Part shown: one piece after another, positions 32,658 through 42,338 of the stretch
How positions within the stretch are numbered: position 1 is the first letter of the stretch
How the letters are laid out: every line of letters begins with the position of its first letter
Source: a virus
Virus record (IMG/VR): IMGVR_UViG_3300042691_028406
Span: 1-57,320 of that record
DNA: 57,320 nt
Reading direction: 5' to 3' (one strand)
Translations under genes and position numbers: made by a program
The notes under the pieces: model-generated
The model's database searches: none
The model's input: only the letters and a program-made list of their open reading frames with translations
What the model was told of the DNA's origin: nothing

Positions 32658-34073
32658 CTATGCTTCCTTGCGAACTTGGATGCACTGGTTAATATTGGTG
32701 AAGATTAACATAGGTTCGGTCAACATATCTACGGTCATACCGTCGTATGCGTTCAGTGGCTTATACTGTTTGAAGCCGTTCATACCAACGATTTCTCCCA
32801 ATACACGGGTACGATCTTCACCGTCGCCACCCAAGAATCGCAGTTCAAGGTTGTTCAAGGCTACTTGGTTGTTCATAGAACCAATGCTTACTTTAGCTTT
32901 AGCTGTTGGCATCATAAACCCTGCGTTAGACAGTTCGTATTCTGCGTTGCCCAAAGAGAAAGGATTACTCAATGATTTCAGTTTCACTTTGTGGAAGCGA
33001 ACGCCATTACGGTTAACTACCTGTGCTTGGAATCCAAGTTCGGTCATGTTACGCAACAGGTCTGAACCACCTGAGTATTCTTTTACATAGTCCAAGTCAG
33101 CCTGATCGGTATCGTCGAACAGTGCGCTGCCCATAGCGAAGATGATTTCTTTTGTAGAAGCACCCTGAGACTCCATAAGATTCTTAGCAGTTACGTAGTC
33201 TCCGTTCACAAATGAACCTGAGTACCACAACTGTTGTCCACGTTCGTCTAACGATTTCCAAATACCGTCACCTGACAATACTTTGTTGCTCCCGCCAAAC
33301 TGTGATGTCTGTACCAAAGATGCGTTATCATTGGCTGTTCCCAAGAAGATGTAGTTATTCAACTGGTCATCTAACAAGAACTCCATGTCAATCAACGCTT
33401 TGTTGAATACACCAATCTGAACTCCGTTTTCCGAGTAAACAGGTTCCCAATTTTTCTGTGCTAATACGCCACCTTCAAAACCTACGTGTTCACGAAGAAT
33501 AGTGGTGTTAAACTCACGGGTGAAGTGGGCTTGGGTTGTTCCGGTAACTGCACCTGAACCCGGAGCCATCTGAATCGGGCCGAGTGACAGCTTGGTAGCT
33601 GTTGGAACTTCTACTGCGATCTGTGAACCAGTAACCTGTGGACGAGCAGTGAAGGTGTAGTCACCAGCACTACCTGAACGAGACACTACCTGATAAGGAG
33701 CAGGTACATTAAACCCAGAAGGTTGATACTTCTGTGGAATATAAACAACCTGCCATACACGTACTGTTGGGTTGCCGGAAGCATCGTAGTCGCCTGCTGC
33801 GATTTTGAAGGTTACGTCAGCATTGGCTGATCCTGTTGAGATTGCTCCGTTAAGCGTGATGGTAGCTTTGATGTTCCCTTTTTCCCATAATTTCATGGAA
33901 CGTGTAGAAACTAAACCTTTGCGGCTTGGCATCCATAAGAAGTCGAGGATATCGAAATCCCGACCATAGGTGCTATACAAATCAGGAAGGTACTGTGGTT
34001 TTAACTGAGCTGAGTGAATGCCCAACCACGTATTGTTATAGTTACCTTCTACTCTTACATAATTATCTGCCAT
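32658..34073 (-). CDS. Major capsid protein candidate
   Basis: 471 aa. Location downstream of scaffold-like and portal genes, size, and Gly/Ala/Asn-rich mixed beta composition fit a HK97-fold capsid protein. The N-terminus has an Asn/Tyr-rich arm (DNYVRVEGNYNN); a DDQLNNYIFLGT segment near 230 and AKVSIGSMNNQV near 395 are typical of the beta domains. The strong terminator-like structure directly downstream fits high expression. No sequence family was verified. Confidence 0.65.
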   Translation of the reverse strand: MADNYVRVEGNYNNTWLGIHSAQLKPQYLPDLYSTYGRDFDILDFLWMPSRKGLVSTRSMKLWEKGNIKATITLNGAISTGSANADVTFKIAAGDYDASGNPTVRVWQVVYIPQKYQPSGFNVPAPYQVVSRSGSAGDYTFTARPQVTGSQIAVEVPTATKLSLGPIQMAPGSGAVTGTTQAHFTREFNTTILREHVGFEGGVLAQKNWEPVYSENGVQIGVFNKALIDMEFLLDDQLNNYIFLGTANDNASLVQTSQFGGSNKVLSGDGIWKSLDERGQQLWYSGSFVNGDYVTAKNLMESQGASTKEIIFAMGSALFDDTDQADLDYVKEYSGGSDLLRNMTELGFQAQVVNRNGVRFHKVKLKSLSNPFSLGNAEYELSNAGFMMPTAKAKVSIGSMNNQVALNNLELRFLGGDGEDRTRVLGEIVGMNGFKQYKPLNAYDGMTVDMLTEPMLIFTNINQCIQVRKEA

Positions 34074-34093
34074 TTTTAATGAATTTTAAATTG

Positions 34094-35239
34094 TTATTTC
34101 CCTCTTGGCTTTTCCAATCCCATCAGCTTCCACATATCTGTTGCTTTATTACTTACAGGCTTAACAACAGTTGTCTGTTTATCGGGGTCTGTATCGTTAT
34201 GCAACTTGGAGTGAATAGCCTTATCGTGTTCTGCAATAATCTGGTTTTTGTGTCTCTTTAAAATCTGTGGTAAGTTTTCCTTTAGATAAAAGTCTTTTGC
34301 TTCTTCCACTAATCCTTTGATATTCTCAGGCGTTGGGTCGATGCCTTTCCCCTTGATGACTTCTGCCAATGCGTCTTTCAACCCATTACGATAGTCGTCA
34401 TCAATGGCTTCTTTATAAAGTACGTCGTTACCGTCTTTGATTTCAATGAAATCTACCTTACTTATTACAGAATCAATCTTTCCGTCCCACTTTGTCATAT
34501 CGTACTCTACTGCCTGATGTGGCTGTATTTCCTGAAGAATAGATTCTATGTCTTTAAGCGGTTGAGGTATCTGCACACTATCTCGTAACGCTACGATATT
34601 TTGTGCTGCCTTCTCCGCCCTGATGTTAATCTGATTCTTCTGCGCTGTGGTGAGGTCTTCCAACTGAAAGTCTGCGTCAATACCAAGCTCTGCCAACAAC
34701 GTCTCCCGTGCTCCGGCTTCCCCGCCTACGAGTCTTTTGTGGCTTACCTGCATGTCTAACACAATCAAATCAAGTGGATTTGCGTTTTCTACATCTACAG
34801 TGAAAATCTTTCCTGCAACGTCCTTGTTGACTGACGGATTTGATTTCAATAATAGATTCTTTTTAAACTCGGCCTCTTCTGCAAAGAACGATTGAGGGTC
34901 TTGAATCTGCTTTACTATTTCAATTAACTTTTGTTCTCGTGCTTTTATGGTGTCATTTTGTGACCGCAGAGCCTCTATCTCTTCCGTCTTGGTATTCGCA
35001 CCAAAAATAGATTTAACTTCGTCTACGCTTCTGTAATTGGTCTCAAATGACTTATTAAACTCTTCCAACCAACCAGCAGGTTTTGTTTCTATTGGTGGCG
35101 GTGGTGTATCTGTCGGTGTTTCGGTTGGAGTCTCAGCCGGAGTCTCTTCCGGCGTCTCCTCTGTTTGGAAGAAATCCTTATAGACAGATAAATCTTCTGC
35201 TCCTAGGATATCTACTACTTCTTCTGTTTCGTTTGTCAT
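34094..35239 (-). CDS. Scaffolding protein candidate
   Basis: 381 aa. Acidic and Pro/Thr-rich N-terminus with repeated ETPTETP and PPPPIE (about 24-50). A long predicted coiled coil lies at 75-105 (KTEEIEALRSQNDTIKAREQ). The helical remainder ends Lys/Thr-rich. This composition and its place between portal and capsid genes match phage scaffolding proteins. No protease motif found. Confidence 0.6.
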   Translation of the reverse strand: MTNETEEVVDILGAEDLSVYKDFFQTEETPEETPAETPTETPTDTPPPPIETKPAGWLEEFNKSFETNYRSVDEVKSIFGANTKTEEIEALRSQNDTIKAREQKLIEIVKQIQDPQSFFAEEAEFKKNLLLKSNPSVNKDVAGKIFTVDVENANPLDLIVLDMQVSHKRLVGGEAGARETLLAELGIDADFQLEDLTTAQKNQINIRAEKAAQNIVALRDSVQIPQPLKDIESILQEIQPHQAVEYDMTKWDGKIDSVISKVDFIEIKDGNDVLYKEAIDDDYRNGLKDALAEVIKGKGIDPTPENIKGLVEEAKDFYLKENLPQILKRHKNQIIAEHDKAIHSKLHNDTDPDKQTTVVKPVSNKATDMWKLMGLEKPRGK

Positions 35240-35303
35240 AACTTAATAACTTGGAATGTGTGTTTACAAATTTACTAATAATATTTTTTATTGTTTTTTG
35301 TCC

Positions 35304-37736
35304 CTACATCATAGGCTGTTGTACTGGTTGTTGCTGTAATGGTGGTTGCGCTCCTATCGGCTGTCCGTCAATGGTAGTGTCTGGTGCTGGTGGGTTTGTT
35401 GGAAAGACTAATCCTCCTGTACCGCCTGTGGCTTGGGTTTCTTTAATTTTATTGGCACTCTTAATATTTTCCAACCAAGCGTCGTAGTAGAACTTACCTT
35501 CATTGATGGCGTTGGTCTTCTCTACTTCTACCTGTGCATTTTGAATATCTACTTGCGCCTTTAGAGCAATACCTTCTTGTTGCCCCTGAATATTCTGTTG
35601 TGCTGCTGCCTGTGCTGATGCTTGGGCTGCTTCGTCTGCCTTGCGTAATGAGTAGCGGATATAATCTTCGATCTCTACCATATCTGCGCCTTCCTTGATT
35701 CTGCGTGTTATATACATCGCATCTGGGATAGTCAGTCCTGTTACTCCGTTTCTCCCGTTTGATAGTGCTGTATCTATGTAAACTTTCAGCACGGCTAGGT
35801 CTTCTTCGGTTGGCCTTGCTTTCAGTTTTGTACCAAAACGAACACCTTTGCCTTCGGCTTCTATTAGTGTCTGAATGCCCATCTTCCCAATTACGCTTGC
35901 GTAGCGTTCTCTCACGGTTGGGCTGTTGCGCAGGTCTAGCTGCACTCTCATCAATAAATCCAAACTAGCGTCTTCTTTTAGTTTAAACACCTTATCGTAG
36001 ATGTTTTTTATTGGTGCGCCTGATGAGCTAACCGACATCTCTGTTACAGCCTTCCCTGCTCTTGGGTCTGCTGTTGAACCCAATGCCACAGGGTTGATAC
36101 CCGTTATCTCTTCAATCATGCGTGAGTTGGCATCCATAGCCATGATCAGATCGTTGATGGCTGTTCCCATACCGTTAGGCATGAACTGTGCTGGCTGACC
36201 TACTGATTGGTTTGGTAAGTGTCTTTGTCTCCTTGAGTAGATTAGGTTACCTGTTATGCGGTGCATCTTGATGATATCCCAAGGATTTAGCTTTTCGCCT
36301 CCTCCTCCTGCCATTCCTGTCAGTGCTTCCCATTCGTATAGGTATCCTGCCTTTACTGCGCTTGCTTTTGCATCTTGAAACTTCAGCCAATTTAGTTGGA
36401 AGTCATCCAACACAGGGACTAACTGTTCTACTAAACTCTGTTCTGTTTTCCCTTTAAGAAAGTGAAACGACAGTAAGGATTGATTTTTCTCTCTTCTAGG
36501 CTGATTTGGCTTTTCTCCCCAATCATAGATGATGTCGGTGTCAACAATCCATTTACACTGATAAACTTTGTGTAGTTTTGTTTCTTCGTATTGTTTGTTG
36601 GCTGACAGGTTTTCTCCCTGAACATACTCACGTACTCGTTGCTGTCCAAACCTGTTCTCGTATCTTACCTTGCGATCTACTTCTACGTCTATCCACTCTA
36701 CGTCCATAACAGGAACTTTAAAGAAACCACATTTAAGGTCTATTTCTGTTTGTTCTGTTATCTCATATTCGGGTGTCCATTGTGGATTACCGTACATACC
36801 TGCGTAGCGTGAGGCTACCGACTGAATCTCGGTGACATCAATGCCATAGGACTGCAACCTATATGCCGGAATGAATGTCAACTCGTAGGCATAAGAAGAA
36901 TCCCTAAAATCATTGTGTTTTGAGTGTTGGATGCCCGACCACGATGGGTCACACCAACGAACCATCTCCTTGCCTATTTCTCTGTCGTAATAAACCCTAA
37001 ACCCTGCTATATTGAGTGCGGTGAAGTCATTAATTACTTTTTCTACAAGTTCGTCATCGTTCGATATATTCCAAGCATCTTTAATTACCTTCTCGCCTTC
37101 TTTAGCGTAGTTGAGTTTAAAGCCCCCGTTGGCTTCTTCTAGTTCTAGGTCGGTAATCGTATCGTAGCGTTTTTCGGGTGGAGAATATGGCACTCCTGCG
37201 GCCTGTGACAGTTGACTCATCATGTCGATGATGTCTCTCTGTGATTGAACGTAGGCTAACCATTTACGTTGGTCTTGTTCGGCAATAGAGTTCTCATCAA
37301 TACATTCGATGTTGATGTTGTACATGTTGCCATAAAAACCGCTTTGTATTTTGTTCATAATCTTTGGCATGGGTGAAAGGACTTTCCACTCCATGTGTGC
37401 CATTGCTTTACGAGCAAACTCTTTTACGTCGAACTTACGGTCTGTCCCTCCTCCGATGTCTCCTCCTTCATTGTTGAACGTTGCGTTTGTACCAGATGCA
37501 GAGCCTAAAAAATAAGGCATGTATTTTTGTTCTGCCTGCTTGCCTGCCTGATACGCACGCAGCTCCTCGTAATACATTCGGGAGCCATACTTGGTGGCAT
37601 CAATGCCTCGCACGTAGTTTGAGAAGATATACTGTACTTTTTCAAGCGTATAGTCTCTTGTTACTTTCCCTTTGTTGGTTGGGCTAGGATATGCTCCATC
37701 TTTGCCGTATTTGTCCTCGAATGATTGTGTTGCCAT
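35304..37736 (-). CDS. Portal protein
   Basis: 810 aa from the ATG at 37736, two bases after the terminase stop. Large size, helical and charged. It has KAVTEMSVSSSGAPIKNIYD near 570 and a Gln/Ala-rich C-terminus (AQASAQAAAQQNIQGQQ) that fits portal barrel and crown regions. Order terminase-portal-scaffold-capsid is the classic head operon. It would form the dodecameric DNA channel. Confidence 0.72.
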   Translation of the reverse strand: MATQSFEDKYGKDGAYPSPTNKGKVTRDYTLEKVQYIFSNYVRGIDATKYGSRMYYEELRAYQAGKQAEQKYMPYFLGSASGTNATFNNEGGDIGGGTDRKFDVKEFARKAMAHMEWKVLSPMPKIMNKIQSGFYGNMYNINIECIDENSIAEQDQRKWLAYVQSQRDIIDMMSQLSQAAGVPYSPPEKRYDTITDLELEEANGGFKLNYAKEGEKVIKDAWNISNDDELVEKVINDFTALNIAGFRVYYDREIGKEMVRWCDPSWSGIQHSKHNDFRDSSYAYELTFIPAYRLQSYGIDVTEIQSVASRYAGMYGNPQWTPEYEITEQTEIDLKCGFFKVPVMDVEWIDVEVDRKVRYENRFGQQRVREYVQGENLSANKQYEETKLHKVYQCKWIVDTDIIYDWGEKPNQPRREKNQSLLSFHFLKGKTEQSLVEQLVPVLDDFQLNWLKFQDAKASAVKAGYLYEWEALTGMAGGGGEKLNPWDIIKMHRITGNLIYSRRQRHLPNQSVGQPAQFMPNGMGTAINDLIMAMDANSRMIEEITGINPVALGSTADPRAGKAVTEMSVSSSGAPIKNIYDKVFKLKEDASLDLLMRVQLDLRNSPTVRERYASVIGKMGIQTLIEAEGKGVRFGTKLKARPTEEDLAVLKVYIDTALSNGRNGVTGLTIPDAMYITRRIKEGADMVEIEDYIRYSLRKADEAAQASAQAAAQQNIQGQQEGIALKAQVDIQNAQVEVEKTNAINEGKFYYDAWLENIKSANKIKETQATGGTGGLVFPTNPPAPDTTIDGQPIGAQPPLQQQPVQQPMM

Positions 37737-37737
37737 G

Positions 37738-40092
37738 TTACCAATAATATGCTTGTTCGATATCGTAATTGAACTCATTTTCTTCTTCTACTATCTTGCC
37801 GTACTGTGATTTTGCTCCCAATTTAGCACACATAGACGCTGCAAGTAAGTCAAATTTTGTCATTTCTTCGATTGAGTTAATACCCTTCCACTCTAATAGT
37901 AAATCTTCGTGTCTTTCTCTCTTGCCGTGAATAGAGATGTGTGTTCTTAACTCATTAAACCCTTCTTGTTTTGATCGTTCCAATGATGTCACCCCGGGGT
38001 CTCTGTTAACAACGTATTGTCCGTTTTTAAGTGTCATCCCATATTTCAGGTATCCGTCGTATCCCCACTCGTGAAACTTCTCCCAAACAATACGCACGTT
38101 TATTTCAGGGAAACACATTGCCCCAAAATAGATACATGCTTTTAGCACGTCTTCTGTGTATTTTATGTTGTCTGATTCCCTGTACCTATAAGTGAGCACA
38201 AAGCGTTCGCTTTCCCATTCTGATGCTGGCTTGTCGTCTGGGTCTATCATCGTGTCTCTGTGCCAGAATATAGCTATACCTCCGTCTGACCCTTTGCTTG
38301 CTGTCTTGCCACTCTTCCCATTGTTATCAGCTATTCTAGCCTGTGTCTCTGTCTTGAAGTTAAAGGGGTCAGCTCCACACGTAAACCTATTGGGATATTT
38401 TGGCCTGAAGGTGGGAATATCTTCTCCGGTTACAGGGTCTGTAAACGAGTCTTTGATGATCTGGTTAGCCTCGCCATCTGGTAACATCTTTGATATCCAA
38501 AACTTACCAGATATTGGGTTTGGTATTAGCTTAACGACGCTTCTGAACCTATTGCCTGTCCATTCCAAATCAAATCGTTCTGCGCCTCCGCCTCTACTTA
38601 ACTCGGCTAGTCGCTTATCAAGAATGTCAATGTCGAATCCTATGTCTCCTGCTCCACCAATCCATGAATCATCATAACACAAAGGGAACTGTTTCTTTTT
38701 CATTCGATAGGTTACCATTGCCTCTGGATCACGCTTGCTATCGTTTAATAACTGTTTCCTTTCTGCCTCTAGAGTAATGGTTGAGGTTGTCTTGTATCCC
38801 ATCTTCTTATGTGCATCGCTGAGTGTCTTCCCACACACGCTGCCTCCATATGGATCAATATAACCTGCTAGTCCTTCGTCGGCTGGTATAAATAACCTAA
38901 ATAACCCAGAACGGGTTTGACCCGTTTCTTTGTTTCTTTTATAGAAGCTAGAGTCGTCCAACAGCCCCTTGAATGCCTTCCCTCCGGCTGCTAGTTCTTC
39001 TGCTGTTGACGGTTGATATTCCCATCCAAAAATAATGGTTCCGTTTCCTTCGGAGATACAGTGCTGCACTACTCCGTGTCGCTCACGAACATCTAGCTTT
39101 TCGCACTTACCGGACTCATCAACCAAAATAGCCCATAGTTTTTTACCGTCATAGAACGACGCTTCTGCGGTTCCCGCTGCCGTAACTGCGTTCTCTAATG
39201 AATCAACACCAATCTCGTTTGATGGTGTGTTGTTTTCAATAGATTTTGGGTTTGTGTTTGACTTGGTGAGTGGCTTTAAAAACATTGGCATCTTGTTCCA
39301 TGAAGGGATCATTTTCTTCTTCATATGTGCCTCTGCATTATCCCCACTCATACTCATGACCCCAAAGCCGTCAGTGCCTCTTCGCACTGCGGTTATCCAC
39401 CAACCCATAACCAACCCTTTGTTTGTGTTGCCGGAACGACGGTGTTTATTCTGACCAACGCCAAAAGATGTTCTGTTTGGCATTTCGATCATGTCATATG
39501 TTCCGTCTTCGTTGGATATGGCATATCCGTCTTTATCTAAATTGGCGAATGTTTCTTTTGTTGTCCATGAGTAGTGAAAGAATATAAATTCCTTACGATC
39601 TCTATCACGATAATCAGGATAGAACTGACCGTCTATCTTCCAAAAGTTTAAATAGAAGTAGTGTGCGCCTGTAATGTAAGTTGGCTTCCCATTACAGAAA
39701 AACCAATACCCATTTAGGTAATGCCACCACACATTTTTAATCCACTTTATTTCTTCAGCGTAATAGTCGGACTTATCTTGTAATATTTCCCAGAATTTAC
39801 GCTGAACCTTATAGTAGGTTATAGTGTATGATTTATCGTCATTTGCCTTATCGTTTACTTCCTTTAGTGCGATCTGCTCCAATCGTGCTAATTTATACGG
39901 AAGTTCATGCCGTTTGAATCTTTGATCTTTTGCCGGAAGTCCATATCCATCTATCAACTCCAATGGTGGTGGGTTGGGAAGTTTCAGCCTTATCGGTTTT
40001 AACGCAGGGTCGTTATCGTGATACAACACCGTTGCATCTGGCGAAACATATTCGTGTGCGTATTTACTTATCTCCTGCGAACTTAATTTCAT
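37738..40092 (-). CDS. Terminase large subunit
   Basis: 784 aa. The ATPase domain has an atypical Walker A region (RRSGNTNKG near 207-215) and Walker B LWAILVDESGK (about 317-327). The nuclease part begins near 520 with FTCGADPFNF; later acidic residues include IVWEKFHEWGYD and KFDLLAASM. It would cut and translocate DNA into the prohead. The gene overlaps the upstream gene by 29 bp. Confidence 0.78.
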   Translation of the reverse strand: MKLSSQEISKYAHEYVSPDATVLYHDNDPALKPIRLKLPNPPPLELIDGYGLPAKDQRFKRHELPYKLARLEQIALKEVNDKANDDKSYTITYYKVQRKFWEILQDKSDYYAEEIKWIKNVWWHYLNGYWFFCNGKPTYITGAHYFYLNFWKIDGQFYPDYRDRDRKEFIFFHYSWTTKETFANLDKDGYAISNEDGTYDMIEMPNRTSFGVGQNKHRRSGNTNKGLVMGWWITAVRRGTDGFGVMSMSGDNAEAHMKKKMIPSWNKMPMFLKPLTKSNTNPKSIENNTPSNEIGVDSLENAVTAAGTAEASFYDGKKLWAILVDESGKCEKLDVRERHGVVQHCISEGNGTIIFGWEYQPSTAEELAAGGKAFKGLLDDSSFYKRNKETGQTRSGLFRLFIPADEGLAGYIDPYGGSVCGKTLSDAHKKMGYKTTSTITLEAERKQLLNDSKRDPEAMVTYRMKKKQFPLCYDDSWIGGAGDIGFDIDILDKRLAELSRGGGAERFDLEWTGNRFRSVVKLIPNPISGKFWISKMLPDGEANQIIKDSFTDPVTGEDIPTFRPKYPNRFTCGADPFNFKTETQARIADNNGKSGKTASKGSDGGIAIFWHRDTMIDPDDKPASEWESERFVLTYRYRESDNIKYTEDVLKACIYFGAMCFPEINVRIVWEKFHEWGYDGYLKYGMTLKNGQYVVNRDPGVTSLERSKQEGFNELRTHISIHGKRERHEDLLLEWKGINSIEEMTKFDLLAASMCAKLGAKSQYGKIVEEENEFNYDIEQAYYW

Positions 40093-40759
40093 CTACCTTA
40101 TATGCTTGTAATTCGTTGTCAACCCACTTCGCATAACTACTCCAATCGTCAGGCACGTTGTCCGAGTCAGCAACATATTGAGATACTTTTTCTGGTGAAC
40201 AATCTAGGTCTTTTGTGGCTTCCTTATAAATGACTTCTAGTACAGGAAGTGCCTCTCCTTTTCCACCTATTAATTCGCCTGTAAGTGAATCTATTCTTTC
40301 CGTAAGCTGATCTAATGCCTGAATAACCTCTTTTGTCTTATAGGCTCCATTCATTACCCTTCCTATCTCCATGTAGTAGATATGCTCATAGGCGCATCTT
40401 TGACTCCACTTTGGATTGTTCTGCATGGTAAGATACTTGAGAAGCATAGAGTTTACGTCCCTGTTCTTCCCCTCCATGATGTGCTCAATCGGACGATCAA
40501 ACTTTCCATCTCTATCTCTCTTAAATCCAGCCATCTCCATTGACACAGCCTTGCGCAACGGCAGACTGCGTACCTCTCTCCACAGTGGACTGTCGGCATC
40601 GTACATCAGTATAACATAGCGAATAATGCCTTTAACAGAAAGTCTATATGGGTTATGAATGTTAAACTCAGGTATGGTCTTGGTTAACTCGAACAGGTCT
40701 GATCGCTTTGGGTCAATCAAGCATCTGGAAGTATCAAGACTCTCTAATTTCAATTCCAT
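40064..40759 (-). CDS. Putative terminase small subunit or packaging accessory
   Basis: 231 aa from the ATG at 40759; upstream in-frame codons use a TTG. Helical, charged, with KAVSMEMAGFKRDRDGKFD and a C-terminal DWSSYAKW. Directly upstream of and overlapping the large terminase gene, where the small subunit normally lies. No helix-turn-helix clearly seen, so this is positional inference. TATCTTTG box upstream. Confidence 0.45.
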   Translation of the reverse strand: MELKLESLDTSRCLIDPKRSDLFELTKTIPEFNIHNPYRLSVKGIIRYVILMYDADSPLWREVRSLPLRKAVSMEMAGFKRDRDGKFDRPIEHIMEGKNRDVNSMLLKYLTMQNNPKWSQRCAYEHIYYMEIGRVMNGAYKTKEVIQALDQLTERIDSLTGELIGGKGEALPVLEVIYKEATKDLDCSPEKVSQYVADSDNVPDDWSSYAKWVDNELQAYKVDEIKFAGDK

Positions 40760-40779
40760 GTAGTGTGTTTTTCTTAACA

Positions 40780-40787
40780 CAAAGATA
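40780..40787 (-). promoter_or_regulatory. Late-type promoter box TATCTTTG
   Basis: Reverse-strand TATCTTTG, 21 bp before the start of the packaging/head operon and just after tandem terminators. Confidence 0.62.
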
Positions 40788-40793
40788 ATCAAA

Positions 40794-40855
40794 ATAAAAA
40801 AAGCCCTTTCTTGGGGCTATTAATGAAAAAGCCCCGATCTTGTTAGACCGAGGCT
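40794..40855 (-). terminator. Tandem intrinsic terminators
   Basis: Two - strand hairpins: AGCCTCG...CGGGGCT (40855-40830, with a U-G pair only on this strand) then T5, and AGCCCC-AAGAAA-GGGCT (40818-40802) then T7. Together they separate the gene at 40901 from the head operon. Confidence 0.85.
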
Positions 40856-40900
40856 GAACTTTAAAACTAAAAAACCAAAAACAAATGGAAAACTTTTTGT

Positions 40901-41629
40901 TTAGCTTTCTATAGTGACAGTAACCGTAAAGGTGCGTGTGCTGCCATTGGCCGCAGTTACAACGTAGGCAACTGGACTTGTAAAGTTGTTTGTGGTTGTG
41001 CCACTAACCTGTAATGTTGAACTTACCTTAGCCGATGCGCCTGTGCTTAGTGTGAACGAGGCAACAAGTGCTGTTACTGTCGTTGCTGCCGGAACAGCAA
41101 TGGCTATTGTGTTTGCAGCGTAGTCGATAGTGCCTGTGCGATCTCCACCTGTAAATGCGCTATTCAAGCTATCCAAAAACTTATAGGTTAGGATATTCGC
41201 CACGCCGCTTAATTGATCTAACGACAAATTAACCTGATAAGTTACTTTAGAGAATGCAGAAGAGTACACTTCCAACCACGATTTTGCTGCATCATCAGGA
41301 TCAGCCCAACCAAAACCAACATCTTTTTGATGGATTGTTATTGTTTGTGCGTAGTCTTCAATTTTAGCTCCTACTTTCTTTTTCAAGGCAGGAAGAGAGA
41401 GTGGTACATCGTAGCCAACAATCAAAGCATCAACCGTTGCTTTTGTTTCGTCAACTTTGTATTCGGTGAACGATTCTCTATCGAACTTTGGATTACGTGT
41501 GTAATAGAAGATAGAGTCGTTAGAGTCTGCTTTTAACTCAGCAATCTGATCTGTGTTGAACAGATATGATTTTGTTGCCGACAGGTCAGTGCGGTTAATT
41601 TTTTTTGTGGTGAGCTTTGCTAGTGCCAT
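40901..41629 (-). CDS. Late structural protein with Ig-like C-terminal domain
   Basis: 242 aa. Residues 1-165 form an alpha/beta domain of unknown type with KVDETKATVDALIVGYD. Residues 168-242 look like a beta-sandwich seen in Bacteroidetes surface proteins: IAIAVPAAT, LVASFTLSTGASAKV, SPVAYVVTAANGST and RTFTVTVTI. Ig-like add-ons on phage capsid or tail proteins are known to aid weak carbohydrate binding. Single-gene transcript with its own late box and double terminator suggests high output. Confidence 0.55.
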   Translation of the reverse strand: MALAKLTTKKINRTDLSATKSYLFNTDQIAELKADSNDSIFYYTRNPKFDRESFTEYKVDETKATVDALIVGYDVPLSLPALKKKVGAKIEDYAQTITIHQKDVGFGWADPDDAAKSWLEVYSSAFSKVTYQVNLSLDQLSGVANILTYKFLDSLNSAFTGGDRTGTIDYAANTIAIAVPAATTVTALVASFTLSTGASAKVSSTLQVSGTTTNNFTSPVAYVVTAANGSTRTFTVTVTIES

Positions 41630-41662
41630 GATCTTTCAAGATTTTAATTGTTATTAACACAA

Positions 41663-41670
41663 CAAAGATA
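41663..41670 (-). promoter_or_regulatory. Late-type promoter box TATCTTTG
   Basis: Reverse-strand TATCTTTG 34 bp upstream of the gene at 41629; no -33 TTTG. Confidence 0.6.
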
Positions 41671-41690
41671 CGAATTATTTTTTTATTGTG

Positions 41691-41897
41691 TTAATGTAGC
41701 TCTTTTAAGATTCTATCAAAGTCCTCCACAGTTAAACCATATTTAAACTCATTAGCATCTTTCATTATCTTTTGATATGTTCCAACACCAAAATCTTCGT
41801 TTATGTGTTTTTCGTCAGCATGTTCTATAGACACATCAAAGATTGTCTCTTTTTGTTTGTCTGATAGTGGGTCTAAATATTCAAGTGTGTCTTCCAT
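41691..41897 (-). CDS. Unknown small acidic protein
   Basis: 68 aa, highly acidic, helical. It lies at the end of a small-gene operon; its start is three bases after the stop of the next gene upstream. No family recognised. Confidence 0.5.
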   Translation of the reverse strand: MEDTLEYLDPLSDKQKETIFDVSIEHADEKHINEDFGVGTYQKIMKDANEFKYGLTVEDFDRILKELH

Positions 41898-41900
41898 GTC

Positions 41901-42122
41901 TTAAACAATCATATCCGCCATTTTAATAAAATCTTCTGCCATCTTCATTAACTCCTCCGGCTCAGTAAAAGACCAATTGGTTATTGGTTTTAGGCAGTAC
42001 ATCCTTCCGTTCATGCCTTCTAGGGCTACAAAACGAATGAACTGGTCTTCTGCTGTTACTCCGTCTTCAGCTAGTGCTTTCTGATCAAAGATGTAACTGA
42101 ATGTTTCCAGTCTTCCTTCCAT
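41901..42122 (-). CDS. Unknown small protein
   Basis: 73 aa. Mixed alpha/beta, Met-rich C-terminal helix (MKMAEDFIKMADMIV). One-base overlap with the gene upstream (TAATG), indicating coupling. Not recognised. Confidence 0.5.
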   Translation of the reverse strand: MEGRLETFSYIFDQKALAEDGVTAEDQFIRFVALEGMNGRMYCLKPITNWSFTEPEELMKMAEDFIKMADMIV

Positions 42123-42334
42123 TATTTTTTAGGTAGTTTACCTTCCTTTAGAAAGAGGTATATTTCATTTGCTTCCTTCAGGTTGTCTGGCTTCAGTTTA
42201 ACGGCTTCTAGCTTCAGCTTAATATCGAGTTCGTCTGCGTGTCCACCCGAATAGGCTAACGACTGCAACGCTTGTTTTAGTTGCTCTACTTTTGATTCTA
42301 AATCTTTAAATCTTTGTTCTTCTACTCTGTTCAT
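42122..42334 (-). CDS. Small coiled-coil protein
   Basis: 70 aa. Residues 5-26 have a heptad pattern (FKDLESKVEQLKQALQSL); the rest is Lys/Leu-rich. Likely a dimeric helix in the operon with the GroES-like genes. Function unknown. Confidence 0.5.
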   Translation of the reverse strand: MNRVEEQRFKDLESKVEQLKQALQSLAYSGGHADELDIKLKLEAVKLKPDNLKEANEIYLFLKEGKLPKK

Positions 42335-42338
42335 GTTT

